Shown here in pieces: positions 28,966-36,522 of a DNA stretch of 64,000 bases. The notes beneath the pieces are model-generated. The model had not been told where the DNA came from. It saw nothing but the letters and a program-made list of their open reading frames with translations, and ran no database searches. The translations under genes were made by a program, and so were the position numbers. Every line of letters starts with the position of its first letter. The stretch's first letter is position 1. Source of the DNA: Bacillota bacterium LX-D (GTDB lineage: Bacteria; Bacillota; DUOV01; Zhaonellaceae); NCBI GenBank assembly GCA_031628995.1, contig JAVLUO010000002.1, positions 62,001 to 126,000 on the forward strand, read 5' to 3'.

Positions 28966-30253
28966 AAGAGTTGCTCTCCATACTTTAGGCTGTAAAGTCA
29001 ATCAATACGAAGCAGATGCATTTTTAAATATTTTTCTGCAAAATGGTTACGAAGCTGTAGATTTTGCTGACCAGGCTGATGTTTATCTTATACATACTTG
29101 TACAGTAACTCATTTAGGGGATCGGAAGTCCCGACAGCTAATCCGTCGGGCTGTTAAAAATAACCCAGATGCTTTGATTGTTGTTTCCGGCTGTTATGCG
29201 CAAGTTGCACCTGAAGAAGTTGCCAAAATACCTGGTGTGGATTTAATCGTAGGTACCCAGGATCGAGGAAAAATCCTGGAGCTCCTTGAGGAGGCTAAGA
29301 GGAAAAAGGAACCAATTAATGCGGTAAGGGATATTATGCATACCCATGATTTTGAAGAACTTTCACGGCAGCACACAGGCAAAGAACGTGCTTTTTTAAA
29401 GATAGAAGAAGGCTGTCAGCAATTTTGTTCATATTGTATAATTCCTTTTGCCCGGGGTCCAGTGCGCAGTCGGGAACCTCAGCGTACTATTCAGGAAGTT
29501 CAACAGCTAGTAAGTCAAGGATATAAAGAAATTGTTTTGACTGGTATTCATACTGGAGCTTACGGACAAGACTTAGGTTCCCCCTATAATTTAAACTGGT
29601 TAATTATTGAGCTAAGTAAAACACCAGGTTTAAAAAGGTTAAGGTTAAGTTCCTTAGACCCTAATGAATTTACAGAGGATTTTATTGAAACATTGGCTGC
29701 AAACCCTATTATTTGTCCTCATCTCCATATTTCTTTGCAAAGCGGTGATGATGATGTTTTGCGCCGTATGAATAGAAGATATACTACAACTGCTTTTGCC
29801 AAACTAGTGTTCAAATTGCGCCAAAAAATTGCTGATTTAGCATTAACAACAGATATTATGGTTGGTTTTCCAGGGGAAACTGCCAAACAGCATGAGAACT
29901 CTTTACATTTTGTTGAAGAGATGGGTTTCGCAGCTCTGCATGTTTTTAAATACTCTCCCCGGCAGGGTACTAAGGCAGCCCAATTTCCAGACCGGATTAG
30001 TCCGGAAATCAAAGAAAAAAGAAGCCAAGAAATGCTTTGTTTAGGTGAAAAATTAGCTGTTCAGTTTAAACAAAAATATTTAGGCAGGAAAATGGAGATT
30101 TTAGTTGAAACAAAACATAAGAGACTTTGGGAGGGGCATACCACCAATTATCTAAAATTAAAATTTCCTTCCGATGAAGAGCTGCGCGGTGAATTGGTGC
30201 AGGTTTCTTTAGAGCAAATATGTAGCGATTATATTCTTGGCAAGCTAGTTTAA
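28955..30253 (+). CDS. mtaB: tRNA t6A37 methylthiotransferase
   Basis: 432 residues. A radical-SAM enzyme converting t6A to ms2t6A at position 37 of tRNAs reading ANN codons. An N-terminal UPF0004 domain with LGCKVNQYEADAF, the HTCTVTHLGDRKSRQ cysteine and SGCYAQ; radical-SAM cysteines in CQQFCSYCIIPFARG; C-terminal TRAM domain (about 375-430). ATG 28955 with SD AGGAG (28941-28945) is preferred to the TTG at 28946. The third gene of prmA-rsmE-mtaB. Confidence 0.94.
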   Translation: MTTKRVALHTLGCKVNQYEADAFLNIFLQNGYEAVDFADQADVYLIHTCTVTHLGDRKSRQLIRRAVKNNPDALIVVSGCYAQVAPEEVAKIPGVDLIVGTQDRGKILELLEEAKRKKEPINAVRDIMHTHDFEELSRQHTGKERAFLKIEEGCQQFCSYCIIPFARGPVRSREPQRTIQEVQQLVSQGYKEIVLTGIHTGAYGQDLGSPYNLNWLIIELSKTPGLKRLRLSSLDPNEFTEDFIETLAANPIICPHLHISLQSGDDDVLRRMNRRYTTTAFAKLVFKLRQKIADLALTTDIMVGFPGETAKQHENSLHFVEEMGFAALHVFKYSPRQGTKAAQFPDRISPEIKEKRSQEMLCLGEKLAVQFKQKYLGRKMEILVETKHKRLWEGHTTNYLKLKFPSDEELRGELVQVSLEQICSDYILGKLV

Positions 30254-30309
30254 AACTAAGCTATTTACTTGGAAAAATTGTTTAACTATTAAGGGTGGGA
30301 GGTGAAAAA

Positions 30310-30651
30310 ATGAGCGACTGTATTTTTTGTAAAATAATTAATAAAGAAATCCCAGGGGAAATAGTATACGAAGATGAACTTGTGTTAGCTTTTCGTGATA
30401 TTAAGCCCTTGGCACCTATCCACATCTTAATAATTCCTAAGAAACATATTCCTGATTTAACTTCTTTGGAAAGCCAAGATAAAGAATTAATTGGACATAT
30501 TCATTTGGTGGCTAAAAAGTTAGCCCGGCAAGAAGGCATTGCTGAAAAAGGTTTCCGCCTAGTTAATAATTGTAAACAGGATGGCGGACAGGTTGTTTAT
30601 CATTTACACTTCCATTTATTAGGCGGACGTCAACTAACTACATTAGGTTAA
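30310..30651 (+). CDS. HIT-family nucleotide hydrolase (HinT-like)
   Basis: 113 residues. Histidine-triad fold that hydrolyses adenosine phosphoramidates or related nucleotides. CIFCKIINKEIPGEIVYED is the classical N-terminus with zinc-type CxxC, and the triad is HLHFHLL near the C-terminus (about 99-105). The ATG at 30310 has a strong SD (GGGAGGTG); the frame from 30295 is an extension without RBS. It follows mtaB and precedes rpsU, as in many Clostridia. Confidence 0.93.
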   Translation: MSDCIFCKIINKEIPGEIVYEDELVLAFRDIKPLAPIHILIIPKKHIPDLTSLESQDKELIGHIHLVAKKLARQEGIAEKGFRLVNNCKQDGGQVVYHLHFHLLGGRQLTTLG

Positions 30652-30655
30652 AAAG

Positions 30656-30685
30656 TTGACTTTACTTATTCAAATATAGTATAAT
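30656..30685 (+). promoter_or_regulatory. rpsU promoter
   Basis: TTGACT (30656-30661), 18 bases, perfect TATAAT (30680-30685). It starts an approximately 80-base leader before rpsU. Confidence 0.78.
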
Positions 30686-30771
30686 TTAATGTGTGTTTTT
30701 GCGTTTTTCCTATCATTCTCAGCGCAAGCATTTGGTTGCATGGTTGGTAGTGGAGGGAGGGAGATTAGGCT

Positions 30772-30948
30772 TTGAGCGAAATTAAAGTTGGGAAAAATGA
30801 ATCTCTAGATGCTGCTTTACGCCGATTCAAAAGATCGTGCCAAAAAGCAGGAGTTTTATCTGAAGTAAGAAAAAGAGAGCATTATGAAAAACCTAGCGTA
30901 AAAAGGAAGAAAAAATCAGAAGCAGCTAGGAAGCGTAAGTGGAGTTAA
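30772..30948 (+). CDS. rpsU: 30S ribosomal protein bS21
   Basis: 58 residues. Small basic protein at the 30S platform near the anti-SD end of 16S rRNA, needed in initiation. The translation begins [20 protein letters not shown], has [20 protein letters not shown], the family core, and a lysine/arginine-rich tail ending KRKWS. TTG start at 30772 after a purine-rich SD (GGAGGGAGGGAG). Its own promoter lies at 30656 and a strong terminator at 31009. In B. subtilis rpsU precedes yqeY; that gene is absent here. Confidence 0.95.
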   Translation: MSEIKVGKNESLDAALRRFKRSCQKAGVLSEVRKREHYEKPSVKRKKKSEAARKRKWS

Positions 30949-31008
30949 ACCTCTATACCTTCCTCTCTACTTGTGGTTGGGTTAAATGAATAACTATTTA
31001 CGTCCCTG

Positions 31009-31042
31009 AGTCTGGTATAATCTTATTTATACCAGACTTTTT
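31009..31042 (+). terminator. Terminator after rpsU
   Basis: A perfect 12-bp stem, AGTCTGGTATAA (31009-31020) and TTATACCAGACT (31027-31038), a 6-base loop and a TTTTT tail. Confidence 0.92.
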
Positions 31043-31138
31043 AGTATTACCCCATTCAAAGGGACATAAAATATAAACAAATATGTTCGGTATATAGGTA
31101 AGCTGGGAATAATTATTAAATAAGAAAGGTCGGTTAAT

Positions 31139-32470
31139 TTGAAAAAATATTTTGCTGTTGCATTACTCTTATTAACTGTAGCTGCTTTTTCATGCTCCTT
31201 TGCCTTGCCTCAAGCTTCAGCTGCAGGAAATAAGGTCTATGTAGTAAAAGTCCAGGGGGCTATTGAAGGAGCTTTAGCAAAGCATATTGCTAAGGCTTAT
31301 AAAGAGGCAGCTGCTAATAATGCCCAAAGGGTCTTGCTAGAAATCGATACCTTAGGAGGCCAGGTTAATGCGGCCATTGAAATTAAAGATACAATTGAAC
31401 AATCTCCTGTAGAAACAATTTCTTTTGTTACAGGAAGAGCTATTTCAGCAGGTGCTTTAATTGCCTTAGCTGCACCAGAATTGGTAATGGCACCGGGAAC
31501 AACTATGGGAGCTGCTGAGCCAAGGGTAGGAGAGGAAAAAGCCGACGAGAAATTTGTTTCTTTTTGGTCAGGTGAGCTTGCGGCAGCAGCGGAAAAAAAC
31601 GGCCGTAATCCCCAAATAGCAAGGAGTATGGCTGATGCTGATATAGAAATACCCGGCTTAGTGCAAAAAGGGAAATTACTTACCTTAACTGATGCCCAGG
31701 CACAAAAATGGGGAATGACTAATGCTACCCTTGCAACGAGAAACGATGTTCTCGCCAAATATAACCTGCAGGATGCTGAGATAATTGAATATACCCAGAG
31801 CGCCGGGGAAAAGTTAGCTCGCTTTCTTAGCAGCCCTTATGTTAGCCCTTTGCTTTTGACTATTGGGATAGCTGGGCTAATTGTAGAAGTCTTTACAATA
31901 GGATTTGGTATAGCAGGGGGAGTAGGGTTAGCTGCTTTAAGCCTATATTTTGGAGCAAGTATTATTGCCGGTTTAACTGGCTGGGAGACTATTTTAATAT
32001 TTTTAGTAGGATTGATTTTAATGCTTGTTGAGGTCTTACTGATTCCAGGCCACGGATTTGCCGGGGTTCTAGGTTTCGTAGCTGTCCTGATTAGTATTTT
32101 CCAAGCTGCTCCTTCCCTGGAACAAGCTAGTGTTTCCATAGTAATCGCACTTATTGGTACAATACTTATTGCAATTTTAAGTTTTAAGTATTTACCTACC
32201 AGAAATGTCTGGAAAAAACTGATGTTAGAGACTCATCAGGATAAAACTGCTGGCTATGTAAATATTAAAAGTTCCTTAGAAGAATTAATAGGACAACAAG
32301 GTGTAGCCATAACTCCTTTAAGGCCTGCAGGCTCGGCTCTTTTTGGTGAACGTCGAGTTGATGTGGTGACAGAAGGAGATTTTATAGCCCCTAAAAGTAC
32401 TGTAAAAGTCCTTAAGGTGGAAGGTACGAAGGTTGTTGTGGCCAAGGTTGATGCAGTAACTAAAGACTAA
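31139..32470 (+). CDS. NfeD-family membrane serine protease
   Basis: 443 residues. Long-form NfeD. A signal peptide (about 1-29, cleavage near ASA-AG) is followed by a ClpP-class protease domain (about 30-220) with LEIDTLGGQVNAA and the nucleophile region GRAISAGALIALAAP. Four to five membrane helices (about 230-350) lead to a C-terminal OB-fold NfeD domain (GQQGVAITPLRPAGSALFGERRVDVVTEGDFI). TTG start at 31139 with AAAGG SD. It is paired with floA 23 bases on; NfeD proteases act with flotillins in membrane microdomains. It is the equivalent of B. subtilis yqeZ. Confidence 0.93.
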   Translation: MKKYFAVALLLLTVAAFSCSFALPQASAAGNKVYVVKVQGAIEGALAKHIAKAYKEAAANNAQRVLLEIDTLGGQVNAAIEIKDTIEQSPVETISFVTGRAISAGALIALAAPELVMAPGTTMGAAEPRVGEEKADEKFVSFWSGELAAAAEKNGRNPQIARSMADADIEIPGLVQKGKLLTLTDAQAQKWGMTNATLATRNDVLAKYNLQDAEIIEYTQSAGEKLARFLSSPYVSPLLLTIGIAGLIVEVFTIGFGIAGGVGLAALSLYFGASIIAGLTGWETILIFLVGLILMLVEVLLIPGHGFAGVLGFVAVLISIFQAAPSLEQASVSIVIALIGTILIAILSFKYLPTRNVWKKLMLETHQDKTAGYVNIKSSLEELIGQQGVAITPLRPAGSALFGERRVDVVTEGDFIAPKSTVKVLKVEGTKVVVAKVDAVTKD

Positions 32471-32493
32471 AAAAATTTTATGGAGGTGCGTAA

Positions 32494-33489
32494 ATGTCAG
32501 GTTTGTTTGGTAGTTTAATTTTTGTAATCTTAATTGTAATTGCTGTCCTGATTGTTTTAAGCTTCATACCTGTAGGATTGTGGATTTCAGCTTTAGCTGC
32601 TGGAGTTAAAGTTGGGATTATAACACTAATCGGAATGAGGTTAAGAAGAGTGCCGCCGGCTAAAATTGTTAACCCATGGATTAAGGCTGATAAGGCAGGT
32701 ATTAAAGTCACTGGGAATCAGTTGGAGGCTCACTATCTTGCTGGAGGTAATGTTGACAGAGTAGTTGATGCTCTAATTGCCGCCGAAAGAGCAGATATTC
32801 CTTTACCCTTTGAAAGGGCAGCCGCAATTGACTTAGCAGGCCGTAACGTCTTAGATGCGGTGCAAATGAGTGTTAATCCTAGAGTAATTGAAACTCCTAC
32901 TGTTGCTGCTGTAGCTAAAAATGGTATTGAAGTTAGGGTTAAAGCTAGAGTAACTGTACGGGCCAACATTGACCGTCTAGTAGGGGGAGCAGGGGAAAAT
33001 ACGATTATTGCCAGAGTAGGTGAAGGTATTGTTACCACAGTAGGTTCCTCAGAAAGTCATAAAGAAGTTTTGGAAAACCCAGACCTTATTTCTCAAACTG
33101 TTTTAAGTAAGGGACTTGACGCTGGAACAGCTTTTGAAATACTCTCCATCGATATTGCAGATATAGATGTAGGTAGAAATATTGGTGCTCAGTTGCAGAC
33201 TGATCAGGCTGAGGCAGATAAACGTATTGCCCAGGCTAAGGCAGAGGAACGCCGTGCTATGGCAGTTGCTAAGGAACAGGAAATGAAGGCTTCGGTTCAG
33301 GAAATGAGAGCTAAAGTAGTAGAAGCTGAAGCAGAAGTGCCTAAAGCCCTGGCTAAGGCCCTAAGCGAAGGTAAACTTGGAGTAATGGATTATTATAACT
33401 TGCAAAATGTTTTAGCTGATACCCAGATGCGCGATGCCATTGCTAAACTAAATCCCGATGCTAATGTTACTCAGAACGACAAAAAATAA
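32494..33489 (+). CDS. floA: Flotillin-like protein FloA
   Basis: 331 residues. Scaffold of functional membrane microdomains. Two close membrane-embedded segments at the N-terminus (about 5-28 and 32-48) are followed by the SPFH core ([21 protein letters not shown]) and an EA-rich coiled coil ([20 protein letters not shown], about 235-290). SD TGGAGGTG before ATG 32494. Sits after nfeD as in B. subtilis yqeZ-yqfA. Co-transcribed with the next, low-complexity gene. Confidence 0.96.
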   Translation: MSGLFGSLIFVILIVIAVLIVLSFIPVGLWISALAAGVKVGIITLIGMRLRRVPPAKIVNPWIKADKAGIKVTGNQLEAHYLAGGNVDRVVDALIAAERADIPLPFERAAAIDLAGRNVLDAVQMSVNPRVIETPTVAAVAKNGIEVRVKARVTVRANIDRLVGGAGENTIIARVGEGIVTTVGSSESHKEVLENPDLISQTVLSKGLDAGTAFEILSIDIADIDVGRNIGAQLQTDQAEADKRIAQAKAEERRAMAVAKEQEMKASVQEMRAKVVEAEAEVPKALAKALSEGKLGVMDYYNLQNVLADTQMRDAIAKLNPDANVTQNDKK

Positions 33490-33504
33490 CCGGGGGAATA
33501 TCAA

Positions 33505-34044
33505 GTGGATATTTTAGGTGTTTTGGGCTTTATTATTTATATAGTTTTTAAAGCCTGGGAAGAATCAGCGAAAAAAAAGAAGCGCCAGGAAGAAGATTTT
33601 GATTTTGATTGGGAAGATGTAGAGCCTGAAAAACCACGGCCTCTTCAGGTGGAAACAGGGGAAGAAGGCATGGCCTTTGAAAGTGAAGGCTATGCTGTGG
33701 AAGGTAATAGCAGTATGGCATACACGCCTATGGATTCAGAAGAAGGATTAGCTGCAGGTGAGGAAGGTATACAGGAAGGCACCGAGGGAATTGCCTCAGA
33801 AGGAATGACCTCAGAAGGGATTACAACAGAACAAATTACAACAGAAGGAACCACTACAGAAGTAATTTCCCCAGAAGGCTTTAAAGAAACGAACACAGAT
33901 AATCTTCAGCGGAAAACAGGACTCCCCTTTACTCAAGATGAAGTTGTTAGAGGCTTTGTTTGGGCTGAAATCTTACAACCGCCGAAAGCAAAAAGAGTTG
34001 GTGAGGGACATGAAAAAATGCGCTATTGTTACCGGAGGAACTAA
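33505..34044 (+). CDS. Unknown membrane-anchored acidic low-complexity protein
   Basis: 179 residues, not recognised by family. One membrane segment at the very N-terminus (about 3-17), a lysine cluster (SAKKKKRQ) suggesting the rest is cytoplasmic, then a long acidic, Gly/Glu/Thr/Ser-rich stretch. Residues about 88-125 carry imperfect TEG/SEG-type repeats (EGIASEGMTSEGITTEQ). The last 40 residues end with an ordered patch VVRGFVWAEILQPPKAKR, which resembles a short motif seen at the end of several clostridial unknowns. GTG start at 33505, 15 bases after floA. It overlaps thiN by 35 bases. Likely a partner of NfeD/FloA, by position only. Confidence 0.7.
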   Translation: MDILGVLGFIIYIVFKAWEESAKKKKRQEEDFDFDWEDVEPEKPRPLQVETGEEGMAFESEGYAVEGNSSMAYTPMDSEEGLAAGEEGIQEGTEGIASEGMTSEGITTEQITTEGTTTEVISPEGFKETNTDNLQRKTGLPFTQDEVVRGFVWAEILQPPKAKRVGEGHEKMRYCYRRN

Positions 34045-34657
34045 ACCCCAGGGTAGATTGCCTCTAAAGTACTTGGAAGAAGCTGACTTTATTATTTGTG
34101 CCGATCAAGGTGCAGAATATGCTTATGAACTGGGTTATACGCCTAATTTAATCCTTGGTGACTTCGATTCTGTCTCTCAAGAAATACTGGAAAAGTATCA
34201 AAGCCTGGGAGTGGAAATTGCCCAGTTCCCTGTAGATAAGGACTATACGGATACTGAATTGGCTTTAGAAAAAGCCATAGCCCAAAACCCTCGGGAAATA
34301 TATCTTTTAGCTGCCACCGGAGACCGCTTAGATCATACTTTTGCTACAGTCCTGGCGCTGGTGCCTTATGCCGCTCTTAAGATACAGCTAAAAATTATTG
34401 AGGATAATTTTGCAGCTTGGCTTTGTACAGGACAGTCAGTAGTGCAAGGAAAGCCGGGTGATACAGTCTCTTTAATTCCTCTAAAGAGCCATGTCCAGGG
34501 TGTTACAGTAGAAGGATTTAAATACCCTTTACATAATGAAACATTGTACTTTGGCAGCTCTCGCGGGGTAAGCAATATTTTAACTGCTCCAAAAGGCAAA
34601 ATTGTTTTTCCTCAAGGGTTACTGTTGGTAATTCATTATTTCGAAAATGTAAATTAA
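34010..34657 (+). CDS. thiN: Thiamine pyrophosphokinase
   Basis: About 215 residues. Transfers pyrophosphate from ATP to thiamine, giving thiamine diphosphate. ICADQGAEYAYELGYTPNLILGDFDS is the catalytic Asp-rich core; KDYTDTELALEKA and LAATGDRLDHT follow; the C-terminal domain has VSLIPLKSHVQGVTVEGFKYPL. The start is ATG 34010 within the end of the preceding gene; GTG 34001 and TTG 33998 are alternatives, and no SD is strong. In other Firmicutes thiN often lies near rpe/rsgA; its place here is unusual. Confidence 0.93.
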   Translation: MKKCAIVTGGTKPQGRLPLKYLEEADFIICADQGAEYAYELGYTPNLILGDFDSVSQEILEKYQSLGVEIAQFPVDKDYTDTELALEKAIAQNPREIYLLAATGDRLDHTFATVLALVPYAALKIQLKIIEDNFAAWLCTGQSVVQGKPGDTVSLIPLKSHVQGVTVEGFKYPLHNETLYFGSSRGVSNILTAPKGKIVFPQGLLLVIHYFENVN

Positions 34658-34660
34658 AGT

Positions 34661-34710
34661 AATAAAACACCGTGACTAATTGAAATGTTAGTTTACGGTG
34701 TTTTATTAGA
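34661..34710. terminator. Terminator after thiN, shared with the CODH island
   Basis: AATAAAACACCGT (34661-34673) pairs with ACGGTGTTTTATT (34695-34707); inner ACTAA/TTAGT pairing lengthens the stem. It is A-rich before and T-rich within, so it can stop transcripts from both thiN (+) and the oxidoreductase gene (-). Confidence 0.85.
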
Positions 34711-34776
34711 TTTATAACCGGAGCAAAATTCATGGCAGTTTGCGACTCAGTAAGAATGTAAATTATTTAGAAAATG

Positions 34777-36030
34777 CTAGTATCTATATAAGCCATTTTC
34801 TTGTTGATTAAAAAAATTAGCGTAGCTAATACTAAAAAGACGCTCTGGAGGTAATGAGTTAATAGAGATTTTTTCTGCAATTAATTTACCATAAATACCT
34901 GCTCCGCTGATATCTCCTTGGAAAATAGCTCCGAATAAAATACCATCTTTAATAATAAGTTTCTTATAGCTGCCCCGTTCAAACTGAATATGAGTCGTAT
35001 AATTTTCATTGGGGGCTTCGGTAAAACCATATGAAATGGTGGAAAGTCCAAAAAGATTCATTGAATTTTTATAGGCAAAATTAATAGTACGTTGTTTATT
35101 GCCGCCAGCCATATTGGTACCGGCAATTCGTCCCTGTTCGATTGCTAAAGGCCAAATTGGTGTGGGCGTTATTTTAGCAGTAAAAGACTCTGTTGATGCA
35201 CAGACATCTCCGGCTGCATATATATTTGGTATTGAGGTTTCTTGTTTTTCATTAACGATAATACCTCGATTAATTTTAATGGGTACATGGTCTAAAAATT
35301 GAATATTTGGAGTTATACCTGTCGCAACAATGATTAAATCTGCTGGCAATATAACTCCGCTTTTTAATTCAACATGGGTTACATTTTGTTTTTCATCCAG
35401 ATGTATTTTTGTAACTATTTCATTGGTGTAGATATTGATTTGATGTTCATTCAGCAGCCTTTCATAATTTCCAGCTGCGGTTTGGTCTAACTGTAAGGGT
35501 AAAATATGTGAGGCATTTTCGACCAGGGTTACTTTTAATCCTAAATCATTTAAGGCTAAAGCTGCTTCAACGCCAACTAAACCAGCGCCAATAATAACAG
35601 CTTTTTTCATGTCATGTGCATAATCAACGATTTGCAAAGCATCATCTATATTACGAAGTCCACAAATTTGACGTCCTTTTTGTAAATTATCAATTGGAGG
35701 AAAAAAAGAACTGGCTCCAGTAGCAATTAACAGTCGGTCAAAGGTAATTTTTTGACCGTTATTTGTTTCAACAACATGGGCGTCTGTATTAATATGAGTT
35801 ACTCCAGTATCATCAATCCATTTCACACGATATTTTTCGAAAAAATTAGCTGGAATAAAGCAGCTTTCTTTCAGGGTACGTTCCCCTGTAATGATTTCAG
35901 GCAATTGACAGCGAGAGTATATTTGTTTATCTTTTGAAATCATAATTATGCTGTTTTTTGGATCTAATTCTCGAATTGCCGAAACTGCGCTGATTCCCGC
36001 AGCACTTGATCCAATAATGACATATTGCAT
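34777..36030 (-). CDS. FAD-dependent pyridine nucleotide-disulphide oxidoreductase of the CODH cluster
   Basis: 417 residues. Two Rossmann folds are visible: FAD-binding VIIGSSAAGISAVSAIREL at the N-terminus and NAD(P)-binding AVIIGAGLVGVEAALALNDLG at about 140-160, then the second FAD motif NIYAAGDVCAS. It lacks an obvious CxxxxC redox disulphide, so it resembles NADH oxidase/nitrite-reductase-type enzymes. ATG 36030 with SD GGAGGT. As the third gene of cooS-cooF-oxidoreductase it probably passes electrons from the Fe-S protein to NAD(P)+; such trios occur in acetogens. Confidence 0.9.
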   Translation of the reverse strand: MQYVIIGSSAAGISAVSAIRELDPKNSIIMISKDKQIYSRCQLPEIITGERTLKESCFIPANFFEKYRVKWIDDTGVTHINTDAHVVETNNGQKITFDRLLIATGASSFFPPIDNLQKGRQICGLRNIDDALQIVDYAHDMKKAVIIGAGLVGVEAALALNDLGLKVTLVENASHILPLQLDQTAAGNYERLLNEHQINIYTNEIVTKIHLDEKQNVTHVELKSGVILPADLIIVATGITPNIQFLDHVPIKINRGIIVNEKQETSIPNIYAAGDVCASTESFTAKITPTPIWPLAIEQGRIAGTNMAGGNKQRTINFAYKNSMNLFGLSTISYGFTEAPNENYTTHIQFERGSYKKLIIKDGILFGAIFQGDISGAGIYGKLIAEKISINSLPPERLFSISYANFFNQQENGLYRY

Positions 36031-36069
36031 TTTAATACCTCCTCATTTACGGATTATAACGAATATGTG

Positions 36070-36510
36070 TTAAATTGTCCGAAGAGTAATGGCACCTGTA
36101 GGACAACTGCTAACGCAGCGAGGTGTTCCTCTCTCTGCACAAAAATCGCATTTAGCGGCAGTATCCTCATAGACCCCAGAAGTGTGCATCATACCGTAAG
36201 GACAGGACATGATACACATCCAACAGCCGGCACATTTATCACGATTATGTTCAACGACGCCTGTTTCGGGATTCTTAGTGAGTGCCCCTGCCATGCAGGC
36301 TGTAACACAAGCAGGATCATCGCAGTGCTGACAGAATATAGGCGTTGGTTGACCGGAATTATCTAAAGCAACCCTATTATTAGGCTTATTAGAAGGATCA
36401 CTTAAATTAACTAGCCATAAGGATCTATGAGTAGTATGCTCAGCCATACAAGCCGCTTCACAATTTTTACAGCCGGCACAGAGGCTCTTGTTAATAAAAA
36501 TTCTCTGCAT
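36070..36510 (-). CDS. cooF: CooF-like four-cluster ferredoxin-type electron carrier
   Basis: 146 residues. Four cysteine groups fit 4Fe-4S clusters: CAGCKNCEAAC (17-27), CQHCDDPACVTAC, CAGCWMCIMSCPYG and the split CDFC...CVSSCP. This is the HycB/DmsB/CooF layout. It would accept electrons from the CO dehydrogenase and hand them to the oxidoreductase encoded next. ATG 36510 with SD GGAGGGTCC, 12 bases after cooS. Confidence 0.9.
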   Translation of the reverse strand: MQRIFINKSLCAGCKNCEAACMAEHTTHRSLWLVNLSDPSNKPNNRVALDNSGQPTPIFCQHCDDPACVTACMAGALTKNPETGVVEHNRDKCAGCWMCIMSCPYGMMHTSGVYEDTAAKCDFCAERGTPRCVSSCPTGAITLRTI

Positions 36511-36522
36511 CTTGGACCCTCC

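Noticed and set aside
31297-31758. Long 153-residue reverse ORF within the nfeD gene
   Set aside because: Antisense shadow of a clear gene; proline/serine/alanine-rich composition typical of such frames, no SD.
33775-33880. Tandem DNA repeat or CRISPR-like array
   Set aside because: Repeats of GAAGG/ACAGAAG type are imperfect, in one coding frame and reflect a low-complexity protein; no direct repeat-spacer pattern exists in the window.
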